A stretch of DNA of 63,884 nucleotides from an uncultured bacterium (GTDB taxonomy: Bacteria; Vulcanimicrobiota; Xenobia; Xenobiales; Xenobiaceae): positions 1-63,884 of the forward strand of contig CAKUDB010000014.1 in assembly GCA_934644775.1 (NCBI GenBank), given 5' to 3'. The translations under genes and the position numbers were made by a program. Shown one piece after another: positions 1 through 7,153 of this stretch (positions are counted from its first letter, which is position 1; each line of letters begins with the position of its first letter). The notes beneath the pieces are model-generated. The model ran no database searches and had not been told where the DNA came from. It worked only from the letters and a program-made list of their open reading frames with translations.

Positions 1-33
1 ATGAAATGAACGTGCTATAGCTCAAACGTACTG

Positions 34-59
34 GCGCAGTAAGTGCAACGATACTGCGC
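34..59. repeat. Repeat hairpin, copy 1
   Basis: Perfect 8-bp stem GCGCAGTA (34-41) with TACTGCGC (52-59) closing a 10-base loop AGTGCAACGA. The same hairpin occurs at 492-517, and variants at 141-166 and 63744-63769. Confidence 0.8.
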
Positions 60-139
60 GACCAAAACGAGCTTAGTTCCGCCTCCCGCTATAAACTGTC
101 CGCCAGCTAATGAAATGAACAGGCTTTGGCCCAAGAGCT

Positions 140-167
140 GGCGCAGCAAGTGTAACAATGCTGCGCC
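140..167. repeat. Repeat hairpin, copy 2 (compensated stem)
   Basis: Stem GCGCAGCA (141-148) with TGCTGCGC (159-166), extended by G140-C167. Relative to copies 1 and 3, a T-A pair has become C-G on both arms, so the stem is kept while the sequence changed. The loop AGTGTAACAA keeps the AGTG.AAC.A pattern. Confidence 0.8.
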
Positions 168-180
168 ACACAAACGAACT

Positions 181-278
181 TGGTGTAGTCCTTGGCTTCG
201 GCCTATTGCCGGTATGGCTGCGTAGCCGTCAGGCGAAGCAGACGCCGGCAATCTCGGCCGGAAGCCTTGGACGAACCA
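181..278. repeat. 98-bp palindromic element, copy 1
   Basis: The ends TGGT (181-184) and ACCA (275-278) are complementary. Further paired arms run inward: GTCC/GGAC, GGCTTC/GAAGCC, GGCC/GGCC and ATTGCCGG (205-212)/CCGGCAAT (245-252). Inside are two small hairpins, GGCT-GCGT-AGCC (216-227) and GTC...GAC (228-243), giving a three-way-junction shape. The copy at 63784-63881 differs at one base (230 C versus T), which turns a C-G pair into a T-G wobble. It could be a MITE or a structured RNA gene; I see no transposase. Confidence 0.75.
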
Positions 279-289
279 ACAAACTGGGA

Positions 290-410
290 AAGTCTCCGTT
301 TCTGTAATATTTGTAGCGTAGTTTAGCCTATAGCAAAGCGAAAGGCTCTTATACGCCTGTAGCTTGCTATAGGCGTAAACGTAGCCAGCGGGCAGAGAGA
401 CGGAGACTTT
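290..410. repeat. 121-bp long imperfect palindrome
   Basis: Outer arms AAAGTCTCCGT (290-300) and ACGGAGACTTT (400-410) are perfectly complementary over 11 bp. Inner arms GCCTATAGCAA (326-336) and TTGCTATAGGC (364-374) are also perfect over 11 bp, with GTTTA/TAAAC (321-325/376-380) extending the inner stem. I found no second copy in the window. Its position between two modules of the cluster suggests an insertion, which is inferred. Confidence 0.65.
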
Positions 411-491
411 AGCCCCTGTACCTTAGTTCCGCCTCCCGCTATAAACTGTCCGCCAGCTATGAAATGAACTGGCTATAACTCAAACGTACTG

Positions 492-517
492 GCGCAGTAA
501 GTGCAACGATACTGCGC
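492..517. repeat. Repeat hairpin, copy 3
   Basis: Stem GCGCAGTA (492-499) with TACTGCGC (510-517) and loop AGTGCAACGA. Identical to copy 1, inside the 459-541 duplicate unit. Confidence 0.8.
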
Positions 518-580
518 GACCAAAACGAGCTTAGTTCCGCCTTCCATTATAACTGTTCGCCGGCTAATGAAATGGACAGG

Positions 581-1906
581 CTACAAGAAGCCGAGCTCAA
601 TTTGATCGGACTCGCGTTTGGCTTTGTTGAGAGGATTTAATTCGGGATGTAAAGCAAATACGCCGGCTAGGACGCGCAGACAAGCGCGATCTTGTTGGCG
701 CTGCTTGTAGGCGTCGTGAGAAGCTGTACCATCGATACTTTGAGCATAGTTGTCTTTATCGATAAGTTGTACTTCTAGAGGGAAGAGCACGCTAATCTCT
801 TGCTCGGCAACCGGCCCTTCCAGTTCTTGGAGTAAACCTTCCAGATCGGGGCCTAAATGGTATTTCTCCAGCTGAGTACGCAAACGTCTGGCTTTAAAAA
901 AGCCGGGATTCTCTAATTTTACCAATTCTTGGACGGTAAATTGTAAAGATTTATAATCGGAACTGGAGAGCGGATTGTAAGTTTTCTTTTCCGCTTCCAT
1001 AATTGCTTGCTCTTGAGGAGATATAGTATTTAATTTATCGGCTAATTGGGCCAACTTTTTTTCTTTCTCTACAAAGTCGGTCTCTTTTTCACAATCTAAA
1101 AGCTCGGCAAAGAGGGCTTGGCACCTCTCCAGATCTAGAATAGTGTTGCGACTGCGACCGGGAGTAAGGTTGGCAAACATAATGACGTTATGAATATAAA
1201 GGTAGTAAAGAGTGCGCAAGACGTCTAATTTAGTATAAGTGACTAACTTTACTCCCAAGCGATCGTGGATCTTTTCGGCCACATTTTTGGGCTTATGGAG
1301 CAATTTCATAATTAAACTGTCGCGACTTTTCTCTTCTTTGTAAAAGACGCCGAAAAGGGGAATAGTATCGCTGCCGGAGCCAAGGTAGACTTGGCCGTTC
1401 TTTTCGGTAATATTTTGCCGGAACTTGTCTAGAATTTGCCTTTTAATTTCTGGAAAAAATTCGGCTCGCATAGTGTTGTCCAAATGGTGGATCGTGTGCA
1501 TAACACGCAAAATAGCGCAAGACCAAGCTTGGCGCTCGGTAGTATGCGGGCCTGAAGCCCAAATGAGCAAATCGCGCACATCGTTGAGCCGTTCTATTTC
1601 TGCCGGAATAGTAAAATAGGTGGGGCAAGCGCTGTGGCCGTGGACAAAGTACGACTTTATAAAGCGAATAGCTTCGGCAAATATTTCATCTACTGTTTCG
1701 TGATCTTCTTTATTGTTGTAATCGTAACCGTAATTAAAAAGAAACTTGTGAGCTTGGGAGCGCTCTTCTACAGTTAAAGCGCCCAAATCGATAGGGGACT
1801 TACCTTCGAGTAAAAAGTCGATAATCTCCCAGGAAAATTCTTGATGGATACCTTGCTTTCCGAGTCCAGTTGGCGGGGAAATATGCTCTATCGAATTGAA
1901 GTCCAT
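581..1906 (-). CDS. Uncharacterised protein with RelA/SpoT-like motif
   Basis: A 441-residue soluble protein with no signal peptide or membrane segment. I cannot name the family with certainty. Residues 193-205 (KSRDSLIMKLLHK) followed by DRLGVKLV at 215-222 resemble the core of RelA/SpoT-type nucleotidyltransferases, where R.KS..S...K is followed by D..G.R. The flanks are helical and charged and lack the HD hydrolase, TGS and ACT domains of long RSH proteins. ATG at 1906 is the chosen start. The stop abuts the left-end repeat cluster. It lies downstream of xerC on the same strand, 47 bp away, so cotranscription is possible. Alternatives are a non-catalytic relative of the fold or an unrelated helical family. 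Confidence 0.5.
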   Translation of the reverse strand: MDFNSIEHISPPTGLGKQGIHQEFSWEIIDFLLEGKSPIDLGALTVEERSQAHKFLFNYGYDYNNKEDHETVDEIFAEAIRFIKSYFVHGHSACPTYFTIPAEIERLNDVRDLLIWASGPHTTERQAWSCAILRVMHTIHHLDNTMRAEFFPEIKRQILDKFRQNITEKNGQVYLGSGSDTIPLFGVFYKEEKSRDSLIMKLLHKPKNVAEKIHDRLGVKLVTYTKLDVLRTLYYLYIHNVIMFANLTPGRSRNTILDLERCQALFAELLDCEKETDFVEKEKKLAQLADKLNTISPQEQAIMEAEKKTYNPLSSSDYKSLQFTVQELVKLENPGFFKARRLRTQLEKYHLGPDLEGLLQELEGPVAEQEISVLFPLEVQLIDKDNYAQSIDGTASHDAYKQRQQDRACLRVLAGVFALHPELNPLNKAKRESDQIELGFL

Positions 1907-1952
1907 TTTTTCACCTAAAGTATCAAATATAGTCGGTTAACTGAAGAGTGAT

Positions 1953-2915
1953 TTATTTGCGCGGATGGCTCTTATCGTAGACGCCACGCATAGTTACCCT
2001 GGATAAGTTGGTATAAACTTGAGTCGTTTGCAAACTGGCATGGCCCAACAGTTCTTTAATAGTGACTAAATCGGCCCCACCTTCCAATAAATGGGTAGCA
2101 AAAGAATGGCGCATAGTGTGTGGAGAGGCATTTTTGAAAATACCAGCTTCTTCTTTTAATCTGTCAAAGAGAATTTCAACAGCGCGACGGGACAAACGAT
2201 TGTAGAATCTGTTGAGAAAGAGCGCCGAATCTTTGCTACGGGGACGAGCCTTCAAGTAGGCTTCTATAGCGTCGATAGAACTTTGATTCATAAAGACTAT
2301 ACGCTGCTTGTTACCTTTACCGGTAATGCGTATCGAATAGTCATCAAAATTAAGATCGGATAAATTTAAGCTGGTAAGCTCGGCTAAACGCATACCTGTA
2401 GCGTAAAAAAGCTCCAGAATGGCCGTGTTGCGGTAGGCTTTCCAATCTCCGCCCGGATCGGACTGACTGTGGGCATAAGTTAAAATTTGGCTGACGTCGT
2501 CTTGGCTGAGCACTTTGGGCAAAACGCGCCCTTCTTTGACGCTCTTAAATTTATCCATAGGCGAATCGGTAATATAGCCGTACAACTCCAAGAAGCTGAA
2601 GTAGCTTTTTAAGCAAGCAATCTTGCGATTTAAACTGGAAGCTTCGTAATTATGGTTGAGCTTTAAATCAGCCAAAAAGTCGCTGATAGTATTTATATCA
2701 ATAGAGCCTAAAGTAAGGCCGTCTTCGAAGAGTGGCTGAAAATATTTTAAGAATATGGCTAAATCGTCGTGATATTCGATAACGGTACGCTTAGCTAAAT
2801 TGCGCTCTACAGTAATGTAGCGCACAAAATCATCTATATACCAATTACGCGCTTTTTCTAAACTCGCTTGAGACGATTTTGAACGCTCGGAAGCTTGGCC
2901 AGTTTGCTCAGTCAT
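1953..2915 (-). CDS. xerC: Tyrosine recombinase XerC/XerD
   Basis: A 320-residue site-specific tyrosine recombinase. Family members resolve chromosome dimers at dif and act with FtsK at the septum. The N-terminal SAM-like core-binding domain spans about residues 25-110 and the catalytic domain about 130-315. All catalytic residues are visible: R176 (ATGMRLAEL), K200 (GKGNKQR), H266 and R269 (HTMRH), H292 (LGHAS) and nucleophile Y301 (TQVYTNLS). Length and domain layout fit chromosomal XerC/D rather than a phage integrase. It follows rnhB on the same strand. No dif-like site was identified here, so XerC versus XerD is not settled. Confidence 0.9.
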   Translation of the reverse strand: MTEQTGQASERSKSSQASLEKARNWYIDDFVRYITVERNLAKRTVIEYHDDLAIFLKYFQPLFEDGLTLGSIDINTISDFLADLKLNHNYEASSLNRKIACLKSYFSFLELYGYITDSPMDKFKSVKEGRVLPKVLSQDDVSQILTYAHSQSDPGGDWKAYRNTAILELFYATGMRLAELTSLNLSDLNFDDYSIRITGKGNKQRIVFMNQSSIDAIEAYLKARPRSKDSALFLNRFYNRLSRRAVEILFDRLKEEAGIFKNASPHTMRHSFATHLLEGGADLVTIKELLGHASLQTTQVYTNLSRVTMRGVYDKSHPRK

Positions 2916-3012
2916 ATTTACAAAATCCTCACTTTAGCAGCTGCAAAAAGCTTTAAAATTATAACATAGCTAGAGAAACTTGGGAAGAAAAAGCCCCTTT
3001 TTGTTGTATCTT

Positions 3013-3771
3013 CTAAAAGAGAACGGCCTGTTCAGGAATAAGTTGGGAAGTTTCGATAAGTTGTTTAATGGGGGCAAAAGTGCGCCGATGGTAGGGGCAA
3101 GGGCCGAATTGGGCCAGAGCTTGCCGGTGGGCAGCTGTGCCGTAGCCTTTGTTTTCCTTAAATTGATATTGGGGCCATCTATTGTGGGCTTCATTTAACA
3201 AATTGTCGCGGTAAACTTTGGCAATAATAGAGGCGGCGGCGATAGCTGGAATATGGGCGTCTCCTTTAATAAGGGCGGCTTGGGGGACTGGACAATTGGC
3301 CATTTTAGAGCGGCCGTCAATAAAGACAAATTGGGCTCTAGAATTTAGCTGATCTAGAGAGCGGTGCATAGCTAAAAGGGAAGTGCTGTTAATATTATTT
3401 ATTGCGTCCAATTCGGCTAAGGATATTTCACTTATAGACCAATTGGCTAATTTTTTGATCCAAGGCACAAGTAATTGGCGCACCTCTTCAGTGAGCTTTT
3501 TAGAGTCGTTAAGGCCGGGAATCCACGTATGTTGGGGCAAAATAACGGCTGCTGCCACTAGAGGGCCGGCCCAAGGGCCGCGTCCTACCTCGTCGCAGCC
3601 TGCGCTGCTATTTATTGGCCAAAAACTTTCTTGGAAGGCATACATTTGCTCAAGGCGCTCTTTTTCTTTAACGAGCCAACTTTCGGCTTGAGGCATAATT
3701 TTAAGACTCTCCTCATAAGAGCAACCGATGGGCAGATTTTGTAAAATATTAAGCAAAGAAAGGCGCGACAT
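3013..3771 (-). CDS. rnhB: Ribonuclease HII
   Basis: A 252-residue type 2 RNase H that cuts RNA in RNA-DNA hybrids and starts removal of misincorporated ribonucleotides. Acidic metal-binding residues are D60 and E61 (GCDEVGRG), D152 (FIDGRSK) and D171 (KGDAHIPAIAAAS). The C-terminal block SIIAKVYRD is typical. About 55 residues precede the catalytic core, longer than minimal RNase HII. The gene lies 26 bp downstream of rbgA, which is also its neighbour in Firmicutes, so the two are probably cotranscribed. Confidence 0.95.
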   Translation of the reverse strand: MSRLSLLNILQNLPIGCSYEESLKIMPQAESWLVKEKERLEQMYAFQESFWPINSSAGCDEVGRGPWAGPLVAAAVILPQHTWIPGLNDSKKLTEEVRQLLVPWIKKLANWSISEISLAELDAINNINSTSLLAMHRSLDQLNSRAQFVFIDGRSKMANCPVPQAALIKGDAHIPAIAAASIIAKVYRDNLLNEAHNRWPQYQFKENKGYGTAAHRQALAQFGPCPYHRRTFAPIKQLIETSQLIPEQAVLF

Positions 3772-3797
3772 ATACTCGATCTTATGTCTTTAGATTA

Positions 3798-4715
3798 TTA
3801 AGCCGTTGGAGGCTCGATAGGCGGAGCTGTTTCCAGGGTAATAGGGCCAACTTCGCCTTGAGCAAAAGCTTTAAGCACAAAGCGGGCACAGCGAGGTAAA
3901 TCGGCTTCTTGGCCGTTTAAGGAAAAGTTTTTGGCCTGGGCCAAATCGATCAGCATTTGTTCTGCCACTAGCTGATCTTGGGCTTCCCATTTTTTTGCTA
4001 GGGTTGGCGGAACGACATTTTTTACCTTGCCTTTAGCCCATAAGCGCTCTAGTAGCAGGCTGCCTACCATTTCTAAGGGAATGGCGTCGTGGCGCACGCA
4101 ACTGGCCGCTGCCAAAGCGGTTAAGGTTTCCACTGTGTCTATGCGAGGGTAGAGAATGCCTGGAGAGTCTAATATTTGCCAATGGTTAGGCACAGCTACC
4201 CACTGGCTGCCTCTGGTAACTCCGGGCTTGGCTCCGGTTTTGGCTCGGTTGGCACCAGCCAGCCTATTTAATAAAGACGATTTGCCTACGTTGGGTATGC
4301 CTGCTACTACCAAGCGTGGATCGCGAGGGCGCAAGCCCTTGGCCGAGCGTTTCTCTTCTAGGCTGCGGCGCAGGCGGGCAATAGCTCCTTCCAAAGGGCC
4401 GGCCCCTTTGCCTGCAGTTGAGCGCATAGCCACGGCGGCTAAATGGTTGGCTTTAAACCAAGCTAGCCATCTTTTTGTTTCCGCTTCTTCGGCTAAGTCG
4501 GTTTTATTTAAAACAAAGATTAGTTCTTTATGTTTGCGTTGTAAGAGCTCTTCTAAGTCGGGTTGGCGAGAAGCCGCCGGTATACGGGCGTCCATTACCA
4601 AAAGAACAATATCAGCTAAATTTAGGCTCTCTTCCAATTGGCGCAGCGCTTTGCGCATATGGCCGGGAAACCAGGAAAAGCCTCTCTGTTTTTGGGGGGA
4701 AGCATTTTCTTCCAT
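3798..4715 (-). CDS. rbgA: Ribosome biogenesis GTPase RbgA (YlqF)
   Basis: A circularly permuted GTPase needed for late assembly of the 50S subunit. From the ATG at 4715 the motifs come in permuted order: G4 NKTD (70-73), then G1 GIPNVGKS (139-146), then G3 DSPG (183-186), followed by a helical C-terminal RNA-binding domain. This start follows GAGG at good spacing. A TTG 14 codons upstream also opens the frame but has no clear ribosome binding site. The gene is 52 bp downstream of lepB. Its place after rplS and lepB and before rnhB matches a common gene order. Confidence 0.93.
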   Translation of the reverse strand: MEENASPQKQRGFSWFPGHMRKALRQLEESLNLADIVLLVMDARIPAASRQPDLEELLQRKHKELIFVLNKTDLAEEAETKRWLAWFKANHLAAVAMRSTAGKGAGPLEGAIARLRRSLEEKRSAKGLRPRDPRLVVAGIPNVGKSSLLNRLAGANRAKTGAKPGVTRGSQWVAVPNHWQILDSPGILYPRIDTVETLTALAAASCVRHDAIPLEMVGSLLLERLWAKGKVKNVVPPTLAKKWEAQDQLVAEQMLIDLAQAKNFSLNGQEADLPRCARFVLKAFAQGEVGPITLETAPPIEPPTA

Positions 4716-4767
4716 AGGAAAATCCTCTCTTGTCCTTATCTTTGAAGTGTAGCGCAACCTATTAGCT

Positions 4768-5373
4768 TTACTTCAGCGAGCCAACCCGAGAAAATGGCCA
4801 GAAGATTACGAAAGCCTTACCGACAATATTTTCTAGCGGCAGTGGCCCCCAATATCGGGAATCGTCCGAATTGTTGCGGTTATCTCCCATAACGAAGACA
4901 TGGCCTGGGGGAACGCGGTAGGCCGGAAAATCGGCTTCGATAGCCTCTTTGATAAAGGGCTCATCTTGAGGAAGGCCATTTAGGTAAAGCACTCCGTTAG
5001 CTACTTCCACTACGTCATTTTCTACGCCTACTATACGTTTTATAAAATCAGTCTCTTCAGGATTCTTGACATGAGGGGGATGGAAAACAATAACCTCACC
5101 GCGAGAGGGGCTGGCCATTTTATAGACAAAGCGATTGACTAATATGTAATCGTTCACTTTAAGGGTTGGCAACATCGACTCTGAGGGAATATAGAAGCTG
5201 CGTGCCACATAAGTAATAATAAAGATAGCTAAAATGCCAGCTACTATAAAAGAGTCGAGGTACTCTTTAAGCATACTCCTATAAGCAGGGGAGATCCGCT
5301 TGCGAAATAGAGTAAGTGCTATTCTGATAGCGACTAAAAGATAAAGTATGGAAAGTAACAGCCCTTCTTTCAT
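4768..5373 (-). CDS. lepB: Signal peptidase I
   Basis: A 201-residue membrane peptidase that removes Sec and Tat signal peptides on the outer face of the cytoplasmic membrane. Hydrophobic segments lie near residues 5-23 and 42-58. The catalytic Ser66 is in PSESMLPTL and the general base Lys112 in FIKRIVG. The box GDNRNNSDDSRYWGPL and the closing hydrophobic VIFWPFSR motif are typical. Two predicted transmembrane segments are one more than in Gram-positive SipS types. It probably processes the many signal-peptide proteins encoded in this window. Confidence 0.95.
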   Translation of the reverse strand: MKEGLLLSILYLLVAIRIALTLFRKRISPAYRSMLKEYLDSFIVAGILAIFIITYVARSFYIPSESMLPTLKVNDYILVNRFVYKMASPSRGEVIVFHPPHVKNPEETDFIKRIVGVENDVVEVANGVLYLNGLPQDEPFIKEAIEADFPAYRVPPGHVFVMGDNRNNSDDSRYWGPLPLENIVGKAFVIFWPFSRVGSLK

Positions 5374-5498
5374 AATGGGAAACCTTCACTAATATTTAAC
5401 AGCTTGGAAAGTAGGCCTTCGCAATTAAAACAAAAACACCCCGCCAGCTAAATTCCAGCTACGCAGAGTGTCCTTGGTGGGACGGAGCCTTGCTTTGC

Positions 5499-5548
5499 AA
5501 AAAAATACCGCAGCGAACGGCGGGAATACTCTCTCCACTCTCTGCGGC
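5499..5548 (-). terminator. Terminator after rplS
   Basis: Read on the minus strand, CCGCAG (5547-5542) pairs with CTGCGG (5513-5508) around an internal GC-rich loop and is followed by a run of seven T (5505-5499). It lies directly downstream of rplS and separates it from lepB. Confidence 0.6.
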
Positions 5549-5593
5549 ATTGATGTTGGGTAAACCTGGCAAGCTCTACCAAAAGGCGGGGAA

Positions 5594-5944
5594 CTAGCGG
5601 TTTACACGTCTCTCTTTTACGCGAGCCTTCTTACCAACCAGGTCGCGCAGATAGAATAAACGAGCACGACGCACGGCACCGTGACGGATAACTTCTACTC
5701 TGTCTAAGCGGGGGCTGTGTACCAAAATGGTACGCTCTACACCGACGCCGCCGGAAATTTTACGAAGAGTGAAACTCTCTTTAAGACCGGAGTTGCCTCT
5801 CTTGATGCAAACGCCTTCGAAAGCCTGGAAGCGCTCTTTTCCGCCTTCGATAACCTTCAGCCAAGCCTTTACGGTGTCGCCAGGGCCAAAGCTGGGAAAT
5901 TCTTCTTTCATTTGCTCGCGCTCAATACTCTTGATCAGATCCAT
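5594..5944 (-). CDS. rplS: 50S ribosomal protein L19
   Basis: A 116-residue L19, which sits at the interface of the 30S and 50S subunits. The start is the ATG at 5944 (MDLIKSIEREQ), preceded by AGAAGGAT on the minus strand. The frame stays open further upstream but that part has no L19 character. Family blocks are FGPGDTVKAWLKV, FEGVCIKRGN and the basic end KKARVKERRV. It is separated from trmD by a 470-bp structured gap, unusual because trmD-rplS are normally tightly spaced. Confidence 0.97.
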   Translation of the reverse strand: MDLIKSIEREQMKEEFPSFGPGDTVKAWLKVIEGGKERFQAFEGVCIKRGNSGLKESFTLRKISGGVGVERTILVHSPRLDRVEVIRHGAVRRARLFYLRDLVGKKARVKERRVNR

Positions 5945-6020
5945 GGTGGATATCCTTCTCTTAACGAATCTTGCTTGCCTCTGGGGGATACTATCCCTGT
6001 TGGCTATAGCCTGCTCACAA

Positions 6021-6217
6021 TTGACACTCCCCACGGCTCAAACCAGGGGGATTCTTGGCTCAACGAATGGCCTTACTTCCTCTTCTCTCGTGGGGAAAGC
6101 AGTCTGGCCATTCTCCTCAAGCGTAGATTCCCGTGTGTCTCACGGTACTAGCCGAGCGGGTTCAACGCTGACTAAATACGTCCTGCCCAACTTATCCCTC
6201 TCAGGACGGCAGTTCTA
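6021..6217 (-). mobile_element. IS200/IS605-type right-end remnant (omegaRNA-like)
   Basis: On the minus strand this segment ends in a hairpin in which CCCC.GG pairs with CC.GGGG around TTTGAG, closing with GCCGTGGGGAGTGTCAAT. That is the look of the right end of IS605-family elements, where the omegaRNA scaffold ends at the element boundary. Upstream, the frame at 6214-6140 reads a short tail ending YLVSVEPARLVP before a stop, resembling the variable C-terminus of TnpB. The rest of tnpB and any tnpA are absent. This is a recognition from memory of family architecture, not a search result. It could also be a non-autonomous palindrome-associated element. Confidence 0.5.
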
Positions 6218-6301
6218 AGCTGACCTAAAAACAGCCTATAGCAGAACTCGAATATTTTACCAGACGGGCCTAAAAAAATCAAGAGTTAAAGCCCTTCTAG
6301 G

Positions 6302-6397
6302 CAGGCTACGCCGCCGAGGCAGCAGACCGGAGTTGCCAAAGAACTTGTCTTTTTTACTAACTCCGCTGACAAATATGGCAGACTTGTCAGAAGCCTG
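6302..6397. repeat. Nested palindrome downstream of trmD
   Basis: CAGGCT (6302-6307) pairs with AGCCTG (6392-6397). Inside, CGGAGTT (6328-6334) pairs with AACTCCG (6359-6365), and GACAA/TTGTC forms a small side hairpin near 6368-6388. The segment GGCTACG..GCCG.AGGC.AGCAGAC.CGG at 6304-6330 resembles the inner part of the 98-bp palindrome (216-248) with short deletions, so it may be a diverged relative. No T tract follows on either strand, so a terminator role is not supported. Confidence 0.45.
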
Positions 6398-6415
6398 TTT
6401 AGCCTTTAAGCTAAA

Positions 6416-7153
6416 TTATTTATTAAATTGGGTTATACCTAAACTACTTAAAAAGTCTCTCTCTTCGGAAGTGAGTTGATAACCTTCTAGTAAGTCGGGA
6501 CGTTTGCGAGCCGTATTTAATAGCGCTTGCTGGCGTCTCCATTGGGCAATCTTCTTGTGATCGCCGCTGGTAAGTACCGAAGGGACTTCCATTCCCTGAT
6601 AATTGAGAGGTCTGGTATAGTAAGGATAGTCTAATATGCCGGTGCTGAACGACTCGTTTTTGGCTGAATCGGCATCGATTACCCCCGGAACTAGCCGAAT
6701 AATGGCGTCAGCTACAACCATAGCCGCCAACTCGCCGCCGGAGATAACAAAATCTCCCAAGGAGATCTCTTCGTCTACGTATTTTTGTAAAATACGCTCG
6801 TCTATACCCTCGTAATGGCCGCAAATCATGATGATATGCTCATGAGAGTGGGTCAGTTCTTCTACCTTTTTCTGAGTTAAGCGTTGGCCTTGGGGGGAAA
6901 GATAGATTATGTGGGCTCCTGGGGCCGATTGGGGAATATCGTCTATGGCTCGCCCCAAAGGCTCCGGCTGCATAACCATACCGCTGCCGCCTCCGTAAGG
7001 CACGTCATCTGTCTGAAAATGGCGTCCAGTTCCGTAGGTGCGCAAATCGACTAAGCCCAGCTCTACCAGCCCGCGTTTTTGGGCGCGAGCCGGAATGCTA
7101 GTGTAGAGCGGAGCAAACATCTCGGGAAAAAGGGTAATAATATCCAGGCGCAT
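6416..7153 (-). CDS. trmD: tRNA (guanine37-N1)-methyltransferase
   Basis: A 245-residue SPOUT methyltransferase that methylates G37 next to the anticodon and prevents frameshifting. The N-terminal Rossmann-like part carries the trefoil knot: QTDDVPYGGGSGMVMQPEPL, then MICGHYEGIDERI and the SAM-binding EISLGDFVISGGELAA. The helical tRNA-binding C-terminal domain follows. The ATG at 7153 directly follows the rimM stop, so translation is probably coupled. It belongs to the rpsP-KH-rimM-trmD operon. Confidence 0.97.
   Translation of the reverse strand: MRLDIITLFPEMFAPLYTSIPARAQKRGLVELGLVDLRTYGTGRHFQTDDVPYGGGSGMVMQPEPLGRAIDDIPQSAPGAHIIYLSPQGQRLTQKKVEELTHSHEHIIMICGHYEGIDERILQKYVDEEISLGDFVISGGELAAMVVADAIIRLVPGVIDADSAKNESFSTGILDYPYYTRPLNYQGMEVPSVLTSGDHKKIAQWRRQQALLNTARKRPDLLEGYQLTSEERDFLSSLGITQFNK

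Larger units (their letters stand above)
1..580. repeat. Composite cluster of hairpin-bearing repeats
   Basis: No convincing gene lies here. A unit starting ATGAAATGAAC at 1-83 recurs at 459-541 with few changes. A linker unit (TTAGTTCCGCC ... CCGCCAGCTA) occurs at 72-109 and 421-459, and in degraded form at 531-567. Each long unit carries a hairpin with 8-bp arms, and a 98-bp palindrome (181-278) and a 121-bp palindrome (290-410) are set between them. The same modules reappear at the right end of the window. The short reading frames across the block follow the palindromes and have no ribosome binding site, so I do not call them genes. This is a multi-copy mobile or structured-RNA repeat family; its nature is inferred. 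Confidence 0.8.
5945..6415. other. 470-bp structured gap between trmD and rplS
   Basis: The gap contains no supported gene. It holds an IS200/IS605-type right-end-like segment (about 6021-6217) and a separate nested palindrome (6302-6397). The long plus-strand frames here run antisense to rplS and are not genes. The rplS ribosome binding site lies at its left edge. Transcripts from trmD must cross the gap to reach rplS unless a promoter lies inside; I see no strong sigma70 match. Confidence 0.6.

Noticed and set aside
15..251. Minus-strand open frame of 78 codons across the left repeat cluster
   Set aside because: It runs through the hairpins and the palindrome, has no ribosome binding site and reflects the repeat composition.
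1..580. Integron attC sites for the terminal repeats
   Set aside because: The palindromes lack the attC core sites (GTTRRRY and RYYYAAC at the right spacing) and there is no cassette gene array or intI.
5727..6218. Plus-strand frames antisense to rplS and the trmD-rplS gap
   Set aside because: They are antisense to a conserved ribosomal protein gene and a structured region, with no start signals.
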